Assembly (NCBI GenBank): GCA_949299335.1
Contig: CASGAD010000001.1
Location: forward strand, 1-32,131
DNA from: an uncultured bacterium
GTDB lineage: Bacteria; Bacillota_I; Bacilli_A; RFN20; CAG-826
Reading direction: 5' to 3'
DNA: 32,131 bases
Below are positions 6,466 through 15,122 of this stretch, one piece after another (position 1 is the first letter of the stretch; each line of letters begins with the position of its first letter). The notes below the pieces were generated by a model. That model made no database searches, was not told the DNA's origin, and saw only the letters and a program-made list of their open reading frames with translations. Both the position numbers and the translations under genes were made by a program.

Positions 6466-8253
6466 ATGGCTAGAAAAAGTAGTGAACCAAGAGGAATTAA
6501 CAAAAAGAAATTTATTGAAGCATGCGCCGAAATGGGCAATGAAAAAGGCATTGGGGATGAATCTTTACTCGATGCTCTTACAGAAAGTTTTAGAGTAACT
6601 TTTGCTAAGAAAATTGAACAAGAATATAAGTTAGATACTAGAGGTTTTAAAACTTCAAAAAATAAAGATAAAAATAACGTTAAATTACCAGACGCATTAA
6701 TTAGAACTGAGATCGATTTAGCTAAAGGAAAAGTCGCTTGTTATCATAGATGGGAAGTCGTTAATGATGAAGATGTCACCGATGATTACATTCAAATTGG
6801 CTTAACAGATGCTAAAGAAAAGAATCCTAAATTAAATGTTGGCGATTTCTATGAAGAAGAAGTAGATATTAATACATTAAATACAGGTGATGTTGGAAGA
6901 TTTATTTCTTGCTTCAAACAAAAGATATCAAAAGCTGAGAAAGATGCTTTACTTGATGCATTCGCAAGTAAAATAGGAACAATTGTTACTGGCGAAGTTG
7001 ATAAATCAGATAGTCATTGTGTTATTGTTAACCTTGGCAGAACAACGGCTACACTTTTCCAAAATGATTTGATCGGAGATGAGAAGTTTGCTCAAGGTGA
7101 TAGCATTAAGGTCTATGTCGAAGGTATAGGCAAAGATGATAAGAAAGGTTCGTTAATTAAAATTTCGAGAAGTTGCCCAGGATTTTTAAGAAAACTTTTT
7201 GAAAATGAAATTCATGAAATATACGATGGTACCGTTATTATTAAGGATGTTGCGAGAATTGCTGGCAAAAGAAGTAAAGTAGCAGTTTACAGTAAAGATC
7301 CAAATGTCGACCCAAGCGGAGCATGTATTGGACAAAATGGTTCAAGAATCCAAGCTATTGTTTCTCAACTTGGGAACGCTAAAGATAGTAAAGAAAAAAT
7401 TGATGTTGTTACATATAATTCAAATTTAGGATTATATGTTGCTGAATTATTAAAACCAGGAAAAGTTCTTGGTATGAATATTGATGAAACAAACAAAGTA
7501 ATTACAGTTGTTTGTGAAAATGAAACAGGCACTTTAGCAATTGGCTTTAAAGGAACAAATGCTATATTAGCTAGAAAATTAACTGGTTATAAATTAGACA
7601 TTATTGAAGAAGACGAAGCCATTGAAAAAGGCATTTCTTATAAGACTTTAAGTGAATTTGAAGTTGAAGCTAGAGAAGAAGAAAGAAAAAGATTTAGAGA
7701 AAGACAAGAAGAACTTAACAAGAATAAGAGTGAAGATACAAATGTTGCTTCTGAAGTTGAGGAAATCTTTAGTAATAAAGATGGAGATGAAGATTTTGAT
7801 GAAGAAGTTACAACATATATCGAAGAACCTGTTCAAGAAGAAGTCGCTGAAGAAGAAACACCTGTTGAACCAGTTAAGACTTATGTTCCACCAAAGAAAG
7901 AAAAAGAGGAAGTTGTTTATAATGATGCTCCTGTTTATAAAAAGGAAGAAGCACCTATTGAATTTAGTGAAGTTAAAACAACAACTACTTTGGAATCTTT
8001 AGAAAAATTATTAGCTGAAGAAAAGAAAAATACTGAAAACAAGTCTTCTAAGAAAAAATACAAAAAAGAAGAGAAAAAGTCAGATTATATCGATGATGAC
8101 GATGAAATTGAGATTAGGCCAGTTCAAAAAATGGACATATATACAGATGAGGAATTACAAGAATTAGATGCTGAACTCGATGACATCGATAGTTACGATG
8201 AAGAAGATGATTATAGTGATTACGATAGTGATGACTATTACGAGGATAAGTAA
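6466..8253 (+). CDS. nusA: Transcription termination/antitermination factor NusA with long acidic tail
   Basis: RNA-polymerase-binding factor acting in pausing, termination and rRNA antitermination. Domains in order: N-terminal polymerase-binding domain (about 11-165), S1 (about 168-235), KH1 with GACIGQNGSRIQAI (285-298), KH2 with LAIGFKGTNAILARKLTGYK (357-376). The core ends near residue 388, comparable to the 371-residue Bacillus protein. Residues 388-595 form an extension with no recognisable fold, alternating Lys/Glu-rich stretches and ending in an Asp/Glu/Ser/Tyr-rich run. This recalls the long acidic NusA tails of Mycoplasma. The start follows AGGAGA (6454-6459) that overlaps the rimP stop. 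It ends in TAATG, sharing one base with ylxR. Confidence 0.95.
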   Translation: MARKSSEPRGINKKKFIEACAEMGNEKGIGDESLLDALTESFRVTFAKKIEQEYKLDTRGFKTSKNKDKNNVKLPDALIRTEIDLAKGKVACYHRWEVVNDEDVTDDYIQIGLTDAKEKNPKLNVGDFYEEEVDINTLNTGDVGRFISCFKQKISKAEKDALLDAFASKIGTIVTGEVDKSDSHCVIVNLGRTTATLFQNDLIGDEKFAQGDSIKVYVEGIGKDDKKGSLIKISRSCPGFLRKLFENEIHEIYDGTVIIKDVARIAGKRSKVAVYSKDPNVDPSGACIGQNGSRIQAIVSQLGNAKDSKEKIDVVTYNSNLGLYVAELLKPGKVLGMNIDETNKVITVVCENETGTLAIGFKGTNAILARKLTGYKLDIIEEDEAIEKGISYKTLSEFEVEAREEERKRFRERQEELNKNKSEDTNVASEVEEIFSNKDGDEDFDEEVTTYIEEPVQEEVAEEETPVEPVKTYVPPKKEKEEVVYNDAPVYKKEEAPIEFSEVKTTTTLESLEKLLAEEKKNTENKSSKKKYKKEEKKSDYIDDDDEIEIRPVQKMDIYTDEELQELDAELDDIDSYDEEDDYSDYDSDDYYEDK

Positions 8254-8513
8254 TGAAAAAAATTCCATCTAGAAAATGCTTAGCAACAGGAAATGTTTTT
8301 CCTAAAGAAGACTTATTTAGAATTGTAAGAACACCTGAAGGCGAAGTACAACTAGATATGACAGGCAAAGCAAATGGCAGAGGCGCATATATTTCAAAAA
8401 GCGAGGAAGCCATTGCTAAAGCTAGAAAAACAAAATGTTTAGATAAAGCACTTGAAGTCGCTGTTCCAGATAGTGTTTATGATCGTATGATTTTGTTTTT
8501 AAAAATGAAGTGA
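8253..8513 (+). CDS. ylxR: YlxR/RnpM family RNA-binding protein
   Basis: Small 86-residue protein with the YlxR fold signature: RKCLATGNVFPKEDLFRIVR (7-26) and later TGKANGRGAYIS (37-48). In Bacillus the homologue (RnpM) binds the RNase P RNA and modulates its activity. Its start overlaps the nusA stop by one base, and its TGA stop overlaps the ribosome binding site of infB. The L7Ae-like gene ylxQ, usually between ylxR and infB, is absent. The TGA stop is one of the pieces of evidence for the standard code. Confidence 0.9.
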   Translation: MKKIPSRKCLATGNVFPKEDLFRIVRTPEGEVQLDMTGKANGRGAYISKSEEAIAKARKTKCLDKALEVAVPDSVYDRMILFLKMK

Positions 8514-8522
8514 GGTGATTTA

Positions 8523-10367
8523 ATGAAAAATAAAAAAGGTAATAATACAAGCGAAAGAGAAAGTAATATTCCAACAAAAAAAGTAAATAAAACCAATTTA
8601 AACAAGGTTAACAATGGTGTTTTTGTATTTACTAAGTCACTCACAGTTGGAGAATTAGCAAAACAATTAAATGTCAATGCTAGTGATATCATTAAAAAAT
8701 TATTCATGCAAAAAAAGCTCGTTACCATCAATCAATATTTAGATGATGACACAATTGGTGAATTGTGTTTAGAGTTTGGATATGACTTCAAAAAAGAAGA
8801 AATTGTTGATGTTGAAGACTTTGAAAAAGCTCAAATTGAAGATAAAGAAGAAGACTTAACTGAACGCCCACCAGTTGTTACTATTATGGGACATGTTGAC
8901 CATGGTAAAACAACTCTTATTGATGCAATCAGAAATTCAAACCTTGTTGCTAGTGAAGTTGGTGGAATTTCTCAAGAAATAGGTGCTTATCAAAAAACTA
9001 TTAATGGCAGAAAAATTACTTTTATTGATACTCCAGGACATGAAGCTTTTAGTGCTATGAGAAGCCGTGGTGCTGGTGTAACAGATATAGTTGTATTGGT
9101 TGTTGCAAGTGATGATGGTGTCATGCCTCAAACGATTGAAGCAATTGATCACGCTAAAGCTGCAAAAGTTCCTATCATTGTCGCAATAAATAAAATTGAT
9201 GTTCCAGGTGCTAACCCAGATAAAGTAGCTCAAGAATTAATGCAATATGATGTTATTACAGAATCATACGGTGGAGATGTACTTTGCTGCAATATTAGTG
9301 CAAAAAAGAAAATTGGCATTAGTGAACTTCTTGAAACAATTTTGCTTCAAGCTGAAATGCTTCAACTTAAAGCAAATCCAAAAAGATATGCTATTGGTAC
9401 AGTTTTAGAGGCTGAACTTGATAAAGGCGAAGGACCTAAGGCAACTTTATTGGTCCAAAATGGAACATTATATAGTGGCGATTATGTTGTCGTTGGTACA
9501 ACATATGGAAAAATTAGAAGAATGACTAATGAGCATAAGCAAATTATGAAAGAATGTGGGCCAGGAACACCTTGCAGTGTAATTGGCTTAGCTGAAGTTC
9601 CTCTTGCAGGTGACCATTTCATGGCATTCCCTAACGAAAAACAAGCAAAAGATATCGCAGAAAAACGTAAATTAAAGAAAGTAGAAAAAGAAAGAGCTCA
9701 AAATTCAGGAGTTAACTCTTTAGATGATTTATATAACAAGATTAGTGAAGGGCAACTTGCTCAAATCAATATTGTTTTAAAAACTGACTCGACTGGAAGT
9801 GCTGAAGCTGTTAAAGGAAGTTTAGAAAAACTTAATAATGACCAAGTTAAGGTTAATATTATTAGAGCTGCAGCTGGGGCAATTACTGAAAGTGATATCC
9901 TTTTAGCTAGTGCTTCTAATGCTATTATTTATGGATTTAATGTCCGTCCTACAGCTGCCATTAGAAAGAAAGCTGAAGAAGAGCATGTTGAAATTAATTT
10001 GCATAGAATCATCTACGCTTTAATTGAAGAAATGCAAGATGCAATTAAAGGTAAGATGAAAAAAGAAGAAGTCGAGAAAGTTACAGGACAAGCTGAAGTT
10101 AGAAATATATTCAAAGTTTCTAAAGTTGGTGAAATTGCTGGATGTATGGTGACCGATGGTTCTATCAAACGTGATTCAAAGTGCAGAGTACTTAGAGACG
10201 GTGCAATCGTTTATGAAGGCAAGATTGAATCCTTGAAGAGATTCAAAGATGATGCAAAAGAAGTTAAACAAGGATTTGAGTGCGGTATTAAAATTGAAAA
10301 CTTCAATGATATTCATGAAGGTGATGTAATTGAAGGATTTGAAATGGTTGAAAAAGAAAATGCGTAA
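8523..10367 (+). CDS. infB: Translation initiation factor IF-2
   Basis: GTPase that brings initiator tRNA to the 30S subunit and promotes subunit joining. At 614 residues it is a short form: the low-complexity N-terminus is only about 35 residues, followed by an IF2N helix bundle (about 38-90). GTPase motifs: GHVDHGKT (123-130), DTPGH (169-173), NKID (223-226) and SAKKKIG. Domains II, III and IV with the C-terminal fMet-tRNA-binding barrel follow to 614. The ribosome binding site GAGGTGA (8512-8518) overlaps the ylxR stop. The ylxP gene often found before rbfA is absent. Confidence 0.96.
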   Translation: MKNKKGNNTSERESNIPTKKVNKTNLNKVNNGVFVFTKSLTVGELAKQLNVNASDIIKKLFMQKKLVTINQYLDDDTIGELCLEFGYDFKKEEIVDVEDFEKAQIEDKEEDLTERPPVVTIMGHVDHGKTTLIDAIRNSNLVASEVGGISQEIGAYQKTINGRKITFIDTPGHEAFSAMRSRGAGVTDIVVLVVASDDGVMPQTIEAIDHAKAAKVPIIVAINKIDVPGANPDKVAQELMQYDVITESYGGDVLCCNISAKKKIGISELLETILLQAEMLQLKANPKRYAIGTVLEAELDKGEGPKATLLVQNGTLYSGDYVVVGTTYGKIRRMTNEHKQIMKECGPGTPCSVIGLAEVPLAGDHFMAFPNEKQAKDIAEKRKLKKVEKERAQNSGVNSLDDLYNKISEGQLAQINIVLKTDSTGSAEAVKGSLEKLNNDQVKVNIIRAAAGAITESDILLASASNAIIYGFNVRPTAAIRKKAEEEHVEINLHRIIYALIEEMQDAIKGKMKKEEVEKVTGQAEVRNIFKVSKVGEIAGCMVTDGSIKRDSKCRVLRDGAIVYEGKIESLKRFKDDAKEVKQGFECGIKIENFNDIHEGDVIEGFEMVEKENA

Positions 10368-10728
10368 AAGTTCTTCAAAAGATGTACAAAAAATACAAGC
10401 TTTGATTGCTAGAAACGTTAAAGACATTGTTAGTTATGAAATCAAAAACGAAAATATTGGTTTTATGACAATTACTGATGTTGAAGTAAGTAGTGACCAT
10501 TCTTATTGTAAAATTTATGTTTCATTTTTAAATAATGCTAAAAGTAGTTTAGAAACATTGAATAGAGCAAAAGGATATGTTAGATCAAGGCTTGCGAAAA
10601 AGGTTAATTTAAGAAGAGTCCCTGAAATAAGTTTTGTTCTTGATGATACATTCGAAAAGCAACAAAGACTAGAAAGTCTTATTAAGAAAGAAGAAGACGA
10701 ATTAAAAGGGATGAAAGAAGAAGAGTAA
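10360..10728 (+). CDS. rbfA: Ribosome-binding factor A
   Basis: 30S maturation and cold-shock factor that binds near the 16S 5' helix. I choose the ATG at 10360, giving 122 residues beginning [20 protein letters not shown], because it aligns with the usual RbfA N-terminus and overlaps the infB end by only eight bases; an in-frame ATG at 10330 would add ten residues lying deep inside infB. The diagnostic segment is ITDVEVSSDHSYCKIYVSFL (about 38-57). Last gene of the operon; its final codons form the left arm of the terminator. Confidence 0.92.
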   Translation: MRKSSSKDVQKIQALIARNVKDIVSYEIKNENIGFMTITDVEVSSDHSYCKIYVSFLNNAKSSLETLNRAKGYVRSRLAKKVNLRRVPEISFVLDDTFEKQQRLESLIKKEEDELKGMKEEE

Positions 10729-10766
10729 TTAAACTAAGGAAACTTAGAGTTAATTACTCTTTTTAA
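10721..10766. terminator. Bidirectional terminator shared by rbfA and the TtcA-like gene
   Basis: Perfect 12-bp stem (10721-10732 with 10750-10761) enclosing a second stem CTAAG/CTTAG (10734-10738 with 10743-10747) capped by GAAA. T-runs follow on both strands. The left arm includes the last codons and stop of rbfA, and the right arm includes the stop codon and last codons of the minus-strand gene. Confidence 0.9.
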
Positions 10767-11895
10767 TTTTTAATTCGAGTTTTACAGGGTTTTCAATAAT
10801 TTTATAATAGTTTTTGTCAACTTTTTTAAAACCAAGAGTAGCAATTTCTTGCTTAAATCCTTGTCCGGAAATATAAAATTCAATTGGGTTAAATCTAGAA
10901 TATATGCGTTTATAAACTTCCAAAATGACAAAACTAAAGTATGTTTTATCCTTTAAATAAAGATTAGTAACATAGTATGATTTATGAACATTATGGTATA
11001 AAAGTATGCCTACTAATTTATCTTTCTTATAGATATGTAAGTGATGAGAGATACTATTAATTCTATCTGAAGTCTTTATATATTTTTTCTCAATAATGAA
11101 AGAAGGGATATCAAAAATTTCTTTATAATATAAGTCATTATCTAATTTAAACTCATAGTGCATATAAAATAAATCTTCTTTTTCTTTATTTAATAGCATT
11201 GTTAAAAAGTTATCCTTTGACTCTTCATATTCTTTATTTAATGAAGCGAGGATATTTTTAATGTCTTGACGCTTGGTTTTGCCATCATTAGGACAATTAG
11301 AGGAGAAAGTTGGTATATTTTTTTCTTTAATCAAGCGCTTAATATCATTTTCATCAATATAAACTAATGGTCTAATAAAAGTAATTTTTTCATTAGTAAG
11401 AAACATTTTAGGAGAAAAAGTCGCAAGTCTTCCTCCATAAATGGAATTTAAAAATAAGGTTTCTATTGCATCAGATTTATGATGAGCGAAACTCACTTTG
11501 TTACAGTTATATTTATGAGCTTCCTTGTTTATAATTGCTTTTTTCATTCTAGAACAAATAGAGCAAGGTAACTTTGTTAAGTTTTGTTTATCTTTTTGAA
11601 TTTTTAAAATTTGATAGACTGACCTTTCATCAGCAATTTTTAAATCAAAACCTAATGAAGCAACATAATTTTTTATTGGTGTAGCATCAAAATTGTCAAA
11701 ACCTAAATCAATAATAATTGGAAATAATTTAAAATTAATGTTTGCAAACTTTTTATATAAACTTAAAGCATATAATAAGGCCATTGAGTCCTTACCGCCG
11801 CTAATTCCTAAAGCAATTCGATCATTACTATTAAATAAATTGAAGTCACAATCGGCTTTTTTAATACATGCTAAGATAATTCTAATCGCTTCCAT
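10750..11895 (-). CDS. TtcA-type tRNA 2-thiocytidine synthetase-like protein with an extra C-terminal domain
   Basis: PP-loop ATPase of the TtcA branch, which thiolates cytidine 32 in tRNA using an iron-sulfur cluster. Seen: PP-loop SGGKDS (32-37), Cys111 and Cys114 in LPCSICSRMKK, a third cysteine in FSSNC (Cys200), and the family segments FLNSIYGGRLATFSPK (about 147-162) and FIRPLVYI. The three cysteines correspond to the cluster ligands of TtcA and distinguish it from TilS. The ATPase core ends near 240; residues from about 245 to 381 are an additional domain. That domain has a beta-rich middle (KKDKLVGILLYH, YYVTNLYL) and an IATLGFKKVDKNYYKI end that is reminiscent of GNAT acetyltransferases, but I cannot confirm this. 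The gene has no ribosome binding site and lies between rbfA and ribF, the place normally held by truB. Confidence 0.82.
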   Translation of the reverse strand: MEAIRIILACIKKADCDFNLFNSNDRIALGISGGKDSMALLYALSLYKKFANINFKLFPIIIDLGFDNFDATPIKNYVASLGFDLKIADERSVYQILKIQKDKQNLTKLPCSICSRMKKAIINKEAHKYNCNKVSFAHHKSDAIETLFLNSIYGGRLATFSPKMFLTNEKITFIRPLVYIDENDIKRLIKEKNIPTFSSNCPNDGKTKRQDIKNILASLNKEYEESKDNFLTMLLNKEKEDLFYMHYEFKLDNDLYYKEIFDIPSFIIEKKYIKTSDRINSISHHLHIYKKDKLVGILLYHNVHKSYYVTNLYLKDKTYFSFVILEVYKRIYSRFNPIEFYISGQGFKQEIATLGFKKVDKNYYKIIENPVKLELKIKKSN

Positions 11896-11907
11896 ATTAT
11901 TTGGAAT

Positions 11908-11913
11908 ATTATC
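11908..11913 (-). promoter_or_regulatory. -10 box of the TtcA-like gene
   Basis: GATAAT on the minus strand (11913-11908) lies 12 bases before the ATG, predicting a 5' leader of about five bases. No convincing -35 and no Shine-Dalgarno sequence are visible. Confidence 0.4.
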
Positions 11914-11995
11914 ACTATTTTTTTAATTTAAAAAGAGTAAGTTTAAATATCATTATTTGCATTGCTTTTATAGAATTTATTAGGCTACTTGCTTC

Positions 11996-12024
11996 TTTAA
12001 AAACGAATAAATTTCTCTTATAAT
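11996..12024 (+). promoter_or_regulatory. ribF promoter, -10 box seven bases before the ATG
   Basis: TTTAAA (11996-12001), a 17-base spacer and a perfect TATAAT (12019-12024). The ATG at 12032 is where transcription is expected to start, so the message would be leaderless. Confidence 0.6.
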
Positions 12025-12031
12025 AGTTTTT

Positions 12032-12946
12032 ATGGAAATTATATTTTTAAAAGGTTTTAAAGACATTGTTACAAATATTGATGGTTTAGGACTCGTTTTA
12101 GGTTATTTTGATGGAGTTCATATTGGTCATTCCCAATTGATTTCTTTTGCTAAAGCAAGTACTAAGAAAGGATCTTTAGGAGTTTTGACTTTTGATAGAC
12201 CTTTAAAAAGCGTTGAAGGAAGCCTCATGTCAATCGATGACAAGTTACAAGCTTTAGAAAAACTTGATGTCGATTATGCTTTTGTCGTTATTTGTGATGA
12301 TAATTTAAAGACTATGTCATATAAAAAGTTTGTTAGTGAAGTATTAAAAAAATTTAATCCAACTTCAATTTTCTGTGGACCAGATTTTAAATATGGTTAT
12401 AATGCTGAAGGAGATGTGACTTATTTAAAAACACAATTTGAAAACGTTTATGTTTTAGGTTACGTTAAAGACCATTTTGGAAATAAAATTTCTTCATCAG
12501 CAATAAAAAAATGCCTGCTTGACGGAGATATTGATGAAGCTAATAGATATTTAGGTAGACCATACGTTTTAGGTGGAGTTGTTGCTCATGGCTTTAATGA
12601 AGGAGCAAAAATCGGTTTTCCAACAGCTAATTTAAGTGCTGATACAAGTTATGTCTTACCTCCTAATGGAGTTTATTTTACTAGAACCGAAGTTGATGGA
12701 ATTCAATATAACTCAATAACAAATATTGGCATCCATCCAACTATTAATAAGGTTACAACTCCAACAATTGAGACTCATATAATTGATGAAAAGTTTGATA
12801 GTTTGTATGGGTATCATTTAAAAATATATTTCTATAAAAAAGTTAGAGCTGAGAAAAAGTTTGATAATTTAGAGGCTTTAAGAGAACAAATTTCTCATGA
12901 TATTCTTGAGGCAAAAGAATATTTTGCTTATCGCGTTAAAAAATAA
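12032..12946 (+). CDS. ribF: Bifunctional riboflavin kinase/FAD synthetase
   Basis: Converts riboflavin to FMN and FMN to FAD. The 304-residue protein has the nucleotidyl-transferase motif LGYFDGVHIGH (23-33), the mid-protein SSSAIKKCLLDGDIDEANRYLGRPY, and the C-terminal riboflavin-kinase motif GFPTANL. Length and order are typical. It lies upstream of rpsO as in other Bacillota, but its usual upstream neighbour truB is missing. There is no Shine-Dalgarno sequence before the ATG. Confidence 0.95.
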   Translation: MEIIFLKGFKDIVTNIDGLGLVLGYFDGVHIGHSQLISFAKASTKKGSLGVLTFDRPLKSVEGSLMSIDDKLQALEKLDVDYAFVVICDDNLKTMSYKKFVSEVLKKFNPTSIFCGPDFKYGYNAEGDVTYLKTQFENVYVLGYVKDHFGNKISSSAIKKCLLDGDIDEANRYLGRPYVLGGVVAHGFNEGAKIGFPTANLSADTSYVLPPNGVYFTRTEVDGIQYNSITNIGIHPTINKVTTPTIETHIIDEKFDSLYGYHLKIYFYKKVRAEKKFDNLEALREQISHDILEAKEYFAYRVKK

Positions 12947-12953
12947 ACTTTTG

Positions 12954-12982
12954 TTTACAAAACTTCAGAGTTTTGATATTAT
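12954..12982 (+). promoter_or_regulatory. rpsO promoter
   Basis: TTTACA (12954-12959), a 17-base spacer and TATTAT (12977-12982), five of six matches in each hexamer, immediately downstream of ribF. Confidence 0.75.
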
Positions 12983-12991
12983 ATTTTGGCT

Positions 12992-13060
12992 ACTTTAAAC
13001 CAAGGGAATCGAGTCCCTAACGTTACTCTTAGTTTAAAGCGTATTAATTAGAAAGGGAGA
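12992..13060 (+). promoter_or_regulatory. rpsO 5' leader (probable S15 autoregulatory element)
   Basis: CTTTAAAC (12993-13000) pairs with GTTTAAAG (13032-13039), enclosing an inner hairpin AGGGA/TCCCT (13003-13007 with 13014-13018). The ribosome binding site AAAGGGA (about 13052-13058) lies just downstream. In several bacteria S15 represses its own message through different leader folds that mimic its 16S site; this leader is a plausible member by position. I did not confirm S15 contact motifs. Confidence 0.55.
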
Positions 13061-13068
13061 TTATAAAA

Positions 13069-13338
13069 ATGGCAGTTTCAAAAAATGAAAAAGTAGACAT
13101 CATCAAGAAATTTGGTGCTAATGAAAAGGATACTGGTTCAGTAAGAGTCCAAGTCGCTTTATTAACAGAAAGAATTAAGTTATTAACAAATCACTTAAAA
13201 CAAAACGATAAAGACCATACAGCTAGAAGAAGTTTACTTGTCTTAGTCGGACAAAGAAAATCACTTCTTAGTTATCTCGAAAAGCAAGATAGAGATGCTT
13301 ATTTGGCATTAATTCAAGAGTTAGGCTTAAGAAAGTAA
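13069..13338 (+). CDS. rpsO: 30S ribosomal protein S15
   Basis: Primary 16S-binding protein of the 30S platform. Length 89 residues, the family norm. Conserved features include TGSVRVQVALLTERIKLLTN (22-41), the DHTARRSLLVLVGQRKSLLSYL region (46-67), and a basic C-terminus. Strong promoter, leader and ribosome binding site upstream, and its own terminator downstream, so it is probably transcribed separately. In most relatives pnp follows directly; here an ABC transporter pair and uppP intervene. Confidence 0.97.
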   Translation: MAVSKNEKVDIIKKFGANEKDTGSVRVQVALLTERIKLLTNHLKQNDKDHTARRSLLVLVGQRKSLLSYLEKQDRDAYLALIQELGLRK

Positions 13339-13352
13339 TTAAACTAATTAAG

Positions 13353-13385
13353 AAAAGCCCTTAATAAGGGCTTTTATTTTTATTT
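13353..13385 (+). terminator. Rho-independent terminator after rpsO
   Basis: Perfect ten-base stem, 13353-13362 with 13366-13375, a three-base loop, and a T-rich tail. The tail runs to the start codon of the next gene at 13387. Confidence 0.9.
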
Positions 13386-13386
13386 T

Positions 13387-15120
13387 ATGAAAAACGCATA
13401 TTATTATTTAAAACATTATAAAAAAGAGTTAATTTTAGGACCTGCCTTTAAGATGTTAGAGGTTGTTTTTGAATTATTAATACCTTTTTTAATGTCATAT
13501 ATTATTGATACTGGCATTAATAAGGCTATTAGTAATGGCGACTATTCCTCTATTTATATTCCTGGAATCATAATTTTATTATTAGGTGTTTTAGGTTTTT
13601 CTTCGACATTTGTTTGCCAATATATTGCTTCAATTGCTTCTCAAGGCTTTGGGACAGAATTAAGAAACGCAATATATAAAAAAGTTACTGGATTATCTTT
13701 AAGAGAAGTTGAATTAATTGGCAAAGGAAATTTAGTAACATTAATCACTAATGATGTTAATAGAATGCAAGTTAGTGTAGCAATGATGATTAGATTGGTT
13801 TTAAGAGCCCCAATGTTAATTATTGGATCATTAATTTGTGCTTTTATTATTGACTATCATTTAGCTTTTATCTTCCTTGAAGTTGTTATTTTAATATCAT
13901 TAATTTTATTTTTCGTTATTAAACAATCTTCTAAAAGAATTTTATCAACTCAAAAATCCGTTGATGATTTAGTTACAATCACAAACGATTCATTAAGTGG
14001 AATTAGAGTTGTTAAAGCTTTTAATAATGAAGAATATGAAATTAATAAGTATAAAAAGCAAACAGATGATTATTATAAGGAAATGAAAAAAGTTACTTTA
14101 TTAAATGCAATAACTAACCCAGTAACATTTTTAATTATTAATGTAGCTATTGTTTTAGTTGTTTATTTTGTTGGCAGTTCAACTATTCAAGGTACAGGCT
14201 TAAGTAGTGGCGATTTAACTAGTTTAATTAGTTACCTAAACCAAATTTTATTAGCTTTAATCGTTGTTTCTAACTTAGTTGTTATTTTTACAAAAGCATT
14301 TGCGAGTAAAAAAAGAATTGAAAAACTCTTAAATTTAGAGCCATCAATTAAAAATAATCCTAAATATAAGGATTTAAAAGTTAATGACGGAGAGACTTTG
14401 TTTAGTTTTAAAGATGCTTCATTTAAATATGAAGAAGAAGATAATTTAGTTGTTTCTAATTTGACCTTTGATATTAAAAAAGGTGAAACTATTGGTATTA
14501 TTGGTGGTACAGGTAGTGGAAAAACTACTATTATTAAACTTTTAGAAAGATTTTTTGATGTTACAAGTGGAGAAATCTTATATAAAGGTGTAAACATAAA
14601 AGATTATGATTTAAATTCTTTACATAACGAAATTAGTTTAGTTAATCAAAAGGCTATTTTATTTAAAGGGACTATCGAATCTAATTTAAAAATGGCTAAT
14701 AAAGCAGCTAGTGAAAGTGAAATGATTGAAGCCTTAAAAGTTGCTTGTGCTTATGAATTTGTGGCAAGTTATGAAGATGGTTTAAATCATAAAGTTGAGG
14801 AAGGCGGAAAGAATTTTAGTGGTGGACAAAGACAAAGATTATCTATTGCTAGATCGATATTAAAAAATAGTGAAACCTTAATTTTAGATGATTCAACTAG
14901 TGCCTTAGATTACTTAACAGAAAAAAATCTAAGATATAACTTATCAAACAAGACCGAATTAACAAAAATTATTATTGCTCAAAGAGTTTCCTCTTTAGTT
15001 AATGCAGATAAAATTATCGTAATGTACCATGGAAGAATAGATGCAATTGGAACACATGAAGAGTTACTTAATAAATCTAATATTTATAAAGAAATCTATG
15101 AATCACAGGAGAATAAATAA
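13387..15120 (+). CDS. ABC exporter subunit with degenerate ATPase site (heterodimer partner 1)
   Basis: Half-transporter of 577 residues: N-terminal membrane domain with about six helices (1-305), then a nucleotide-binding domain. Walker A GGTGSGKT (373-380), Q-loop VNQKAIL, signature FSGGQRQRLSIAR (477-489). After Walker B the catalytic glutamate is replaced (LILDDSTSALD, Asp502) and the switch histidine is Gln532 (IIAQRVSSL). That is the pattern of the non-catalytic half of heterodimeric exporters such as BmrCD, LmrCD or TM287/288. Two bases separate its stop from the next half-transporter. There is no visible ribosome binding site, and the start lies just beyond the rpsO terminator. Likely substrates are drugs or lipids; not determinable here. 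Confidence 0.9.
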   Translation: MKNAYYYLKHYKKELILGPAFKMLEVVFELLIPFLMSYIIDTGINKAISNGDYSSIYIPGIIILLLGVLGFSSTFVCQYIASIASQGFGTELRNAIYKKVTGLSLREVELIGKGNLVTLITNDVNRMQVSVAMMIRLVLRAPMLIIGSLICAFIIDYHLAFIFLEVVILISLILFFVIKQSSKRILSTQKSVDDLVTITNDSLSGIRVVKAFNNEEYEINKYKKQTDDYYKEMKKVTLLNAITNPVTFLIINVAIVLVVYFVGSSTIQGTGLSSGDLTSLISYLNQILLALIVVSNLVVIFTKAFASKKRIEKLLNLEPSIKNNPKYKDLKVNDGETLFSFKDASFKYEEEDNLVVSNLTFDIKKGETIGIIGGTGSGKTTIIKLLERFFDVTSGEILYKGVNIKDYDLNSLHNEISLVNQKAILFKGTIESNLKMANKAASESEMIEALKVACAYEFVASYEDGLNHKVEEGGKNFSGGQRQRLSIARSILKNSETLILDDSTSALDYLTEKNLRYNLSNKTELTKIIIAQRVSSLVNADKIIVMYHGRIDAIGTHEELLNKSNIYKEIYESQENK

Positions 15121-15122
15121 TT

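Noticed and set aside
7652-8002. A 116-codon frame inside nusA on the plus strand
   Set aside because: It is a Lys/Leu-rich shadow of the repetitive GAA/AAG-rich NusA tail, with no start signal of its own.
10330-10359. Upstream in-frame start for rbfA
   Set aside because: It would add ten residues encoded inside infB with no ribosome binding site; the ATG at 10360 gives the usual RbfA N-terminus.
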